NCBI GenBank assembly: GCA_015039365.1
Contig: WION01000503.1
Span: 1 to 38,601 of the forward strand
DNA: 38,601 nt
Origin: Amanita rubescens
Lineage: Eukaryota > Basidiomycota > Agaricomycetes > Agaricales > Amanitaceae
Direction of reading: 5' to 3'
Shown: one piece after another, positions 36,377-38,601 of the stretch
Layout of the letters: every line of letters starts with the position of its first letter
Position numbering within the stretch: position 1 is the stretch's first letter
Notes under the pieces: model-generated
The model's database searches: none
Told to the model about the DNA's origin: nothing
The model's input: only the letters and a program-made list of their open reading frames with translations
Translations under genes and position numbers: made by a program

Positions 36377-37177
36377 TTACGACCATGTCTCGTCCACCTT
36401 GCCGCATCCTTTAACAAGCTATGAAGTGGCTTCAATTGTGACATAACACATGTGAAAGATGGCGTTACGTACTTGGTGCCGCTTCAGCGCGTCTTTTCGC
36501 GTGAAAGTCTTTCCACACCCCCCGTTGCACAGATACGGCTTCTCCCCCGAATGCGTCTCTCGGTGACGCTTAAGATCATGCTGTCGATTGAATGACAATG
36601 CACACAGGTCGCATGCGTATGGCCGTGGCGGTGATGCCGGATATTGGGACGACAAATTCTGGGAAAATGGTATTGGGGCTGGATAATTCTGCGTTAACAC
36701 CGGAGCCCCATGAGGCGTAGGGTTATACTGTGCCCGCGGATTTGAATGCCATCGTGGTTGTGAATACGATTGGGACGTATTATGTGACGGGAATGATGAC
36801 GCAAGCGTTGGGGACTCAGGAAGAGCATCGCGATACATTTCCGTCACAGGTGGACTTGGGCCCCGACGTTCGTGGAAGCCACCATTTGGAGTGACCGACA
36901 TTGTAGCGGTAGGGGGCGAGTAACTCGTGTAGTCCGATGTTGTCAAGTCACTGTGCTCTGGGAGATACTGATCTGAGTATGGCGTTCGGCTCGCGGAGAC
37001 ACTATGAGTAGTACTTTGTTGCGCTCCTTGGGCAATAGAGTAATGAAAAGAGCGAGGATGCGTCTGAACATGAGATGTTGGTGACACTGACGGATATGTG
37101 CTATCTTGATAAATATTGCCGACGTCATTCCAATGGGCCGCCGCTGCGGTATGGCTTGAGTGCCGTCGCTCATGCAT
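36377..37177 (-). CDS. C2H2-type zinc-finger transcription factor
   Basis: Two exons (37177-36473 and 36418-36377) give 248 residues. The first ~185 residues are Ser/Pro/His/Tyr-rich and disordered-looking (HERRHSSHTAAAAHWNDV start). Near the C-terminus is a classical finger YACDLCALSFNRQHDLKRH with H-x3-H, the linker TGEKP-like SGEKPYLC, and a second finger CNGGCGKTFTRKDALKRH. After a 54-nt intron (GTACGT...CATAG) the short last exon encodes LVKGCGKVDETWS and the stop at 36377. Its Cys completes the second finger as a C-x3-C...H-x5-C module. A TATA-like run (37221-37227) lies about 45 nt upstream of the ATG. Role and targets are unknown. Confidence 0.87.
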
Positions 37178-38601
37178 GGTTGCTGATGAGGATAATCAGC
37201 CTGACTAGGTTATGCTGAGGATATATAGGTCCCTAGAGCCTTGTGAGTTCCCATATAGCGTTGGTCCGAGTTGAGCGCGATGACAGGCATCGTTCTTAGC
37301 AGATATGGTTCCAAAGGGCTTCACCTTTCCAGGCGTCGTTCCTGAGAGCCAAACTGAATTGCATTGTCAAGCTATATGTTGTGACCAATTAGGACCCTAT
37401 TGGGTGAATGTTTGGTGTCCTGCAAGCCAAGAAATCTAAGTTGAGCCGATCTACGGCAATTCAGGCGATCTCGCATTTGCATCTCCAAGCCTAGCACCTT
37501 TTGGGCCATGAAAAATGGGTACAATGAAAACTACTTAATGCTGCGCTTGCCTCGTGGCACGCGTATCCTTGCACTTGATTTGCTACACAGTAGAAATAAG
37601 CAATAACTACTCATTCCGAATTATTTAACCTTTTCCCCCCAGGTACTACGCTTGCTCCATTCGGTATTATGGGTCTTAAGCGTGCTATACAGAATCAAAT
37701 GCGCTTAGCGTTCCTGGCCCAAATGTCATATCCAATGCACGTAACTCATTCCGTAACGTGAATGGTAAGAGATGGTAAGATGAGTTGGAAGATGTGCCCT
37801 GCATCCGGCGACTTATCTTGCGCGGCACCGTCCCGTTGCCTTCGTGGCGTCTCATGCTCTCACCTTCATATATCAAGTAAGTACAGGAGAAATATGGCGT
37901 CACTAGAGTGGCAGACCAGCGCAAAGGAAATTGGCCTGTCCCATGATCAGAACTTCGCATCACTGCACTCCCCCATTAAACTCCACATTAGTTCATTCAA
38001 GCGCTTCTCATTCAGCCATGCTCCGAAAAATAACATCCACGAGTGTCAGCATAAAAGGAAAGAGATGCTAGACACTTCCCGACCCTAGGAACTCATAAAA
38101 GATGGAACTGAGAGAATGGGAGATAGCCTCTACTTCTACAAATGTCGTTTATAATCATCAATCACCGGCAGCTGAAACTATCCAAGTTGAGCGATTGCAC
38201 AAGAAGATGTCTAAAGCAAATCCACTTGATCCATCGTGGAATTCGAACTGTTTGACAGATGGCGCGGAACTTATGGGTTATCATCTGTCATCAAGGTCCT
38301 ATGATCTTCCAAATCCAGTGGGCTGTGATTCTAATACGGAAGGAGATCAGAGAGTTTGGTTCTCTATCGTAGAAGCTTTTGTCAGCAAAAAGCGCTGCAA
38401 TCGTGTATGATGGTCAGTAAAAATAGAAGATCGTTTATCTTTAGATGAAACAGACCTCGCTGACAGAAAGCCATCCGAAGTGCAAGATCTTCATCCCGTG
38501 ATTCGGTCTCCCGGCCGTCGCGCATAAGGAGGTTTACCGTACAAGATACGGTTTATCATTCCAATTGGCATATCGTACGTTTCAGGTGCAGAGCCGGCAT
38601 G
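37178..38601. other. Right-end spacer, no confident gene
   Basis: 1.4 kb with overlapping short ORFs. The longest plausible one is plus strand 38102-38410 (102 codons, MELREWEIASTST...), and the same frame continues after a single TGA (38408-38410) for a further 38 codons to a TAA near 38524. No domain, signal peptide or splice signals that bypass the TGA were recognised, so it is left uncalled. Confidence 0.35.

Overview
The window is nuclear DNA of a filamentous basidiomycete, most likely an Agaricomycete. Almost every gene is split by introns of about 45-60 nt with GTRNGT-type donors and YAG acceptors. The spliced proteins are typical fungal housekeeping proteins, including an ATP sulfurylase with a C-terminal APS-kinase-like domain and an Mkk1-type MAPKK. 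I reconstructed genes by hand from splice signals and protein-family conservation, so outer boundaries are usually firmer than each internal exon edge. I found no rRNA, tRNA, CRISPR array or intact transposon.

Left part (1-25 kb) is gene-dense. In order: the upstream part of a large uncharacterised protein (minus, runs off the left edge); RNase H2 subunit B (minus); a secreted Ser/Gly/Asn-rich repeat protein (minus); ATP sulfurylase MET3 (minus); a single-pass membrane protein with a beta-rich ectodomain (minus); ER oxidoreductin ERO1 (minus), head to head with a multi-KH vigilin/Scp160 protein (plus); U2SURP/SR140 splicing factor (minus, tail to tail with the KH gene); TPR-phosphatase PP5 (minus); a secreted lysozyme-like SLT-domain protein (minus), head to head with a Pho80/Pcl-like cyclin (plus).

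Right part (25-38.6 kb) is gene-poor. It holds an unidentified intron-containing gene (minus), a small Zn2Cys6 regulator (minus), an Mkk1/Pek1-type MAPKK (minus), the N-terminal acetyltransferase NAA50 (plus) and a C2H2 zinc-finger protein (minus). Spacers of 1.3-2.6 kb separate them and hold only short, weak or decayed-looking ORFs.

No operon-like pathway cluster is apparent. The genes serve sulfur assimilation, ER redox folding, RNA binding and splicing, genome maintenance, cell-wall-integrity signalling and transcription. I see no convincing new multi-gene system. The best observations are local: a 5-nt microexon in PP5, dyads and CACGTG/CRE/TATA elements in promoters, an in-frame 51-nt intron in the cyclin, a zinc finger completed only after splicing, protein-level tandem repeats, and possible gene remnants in the sparse half.
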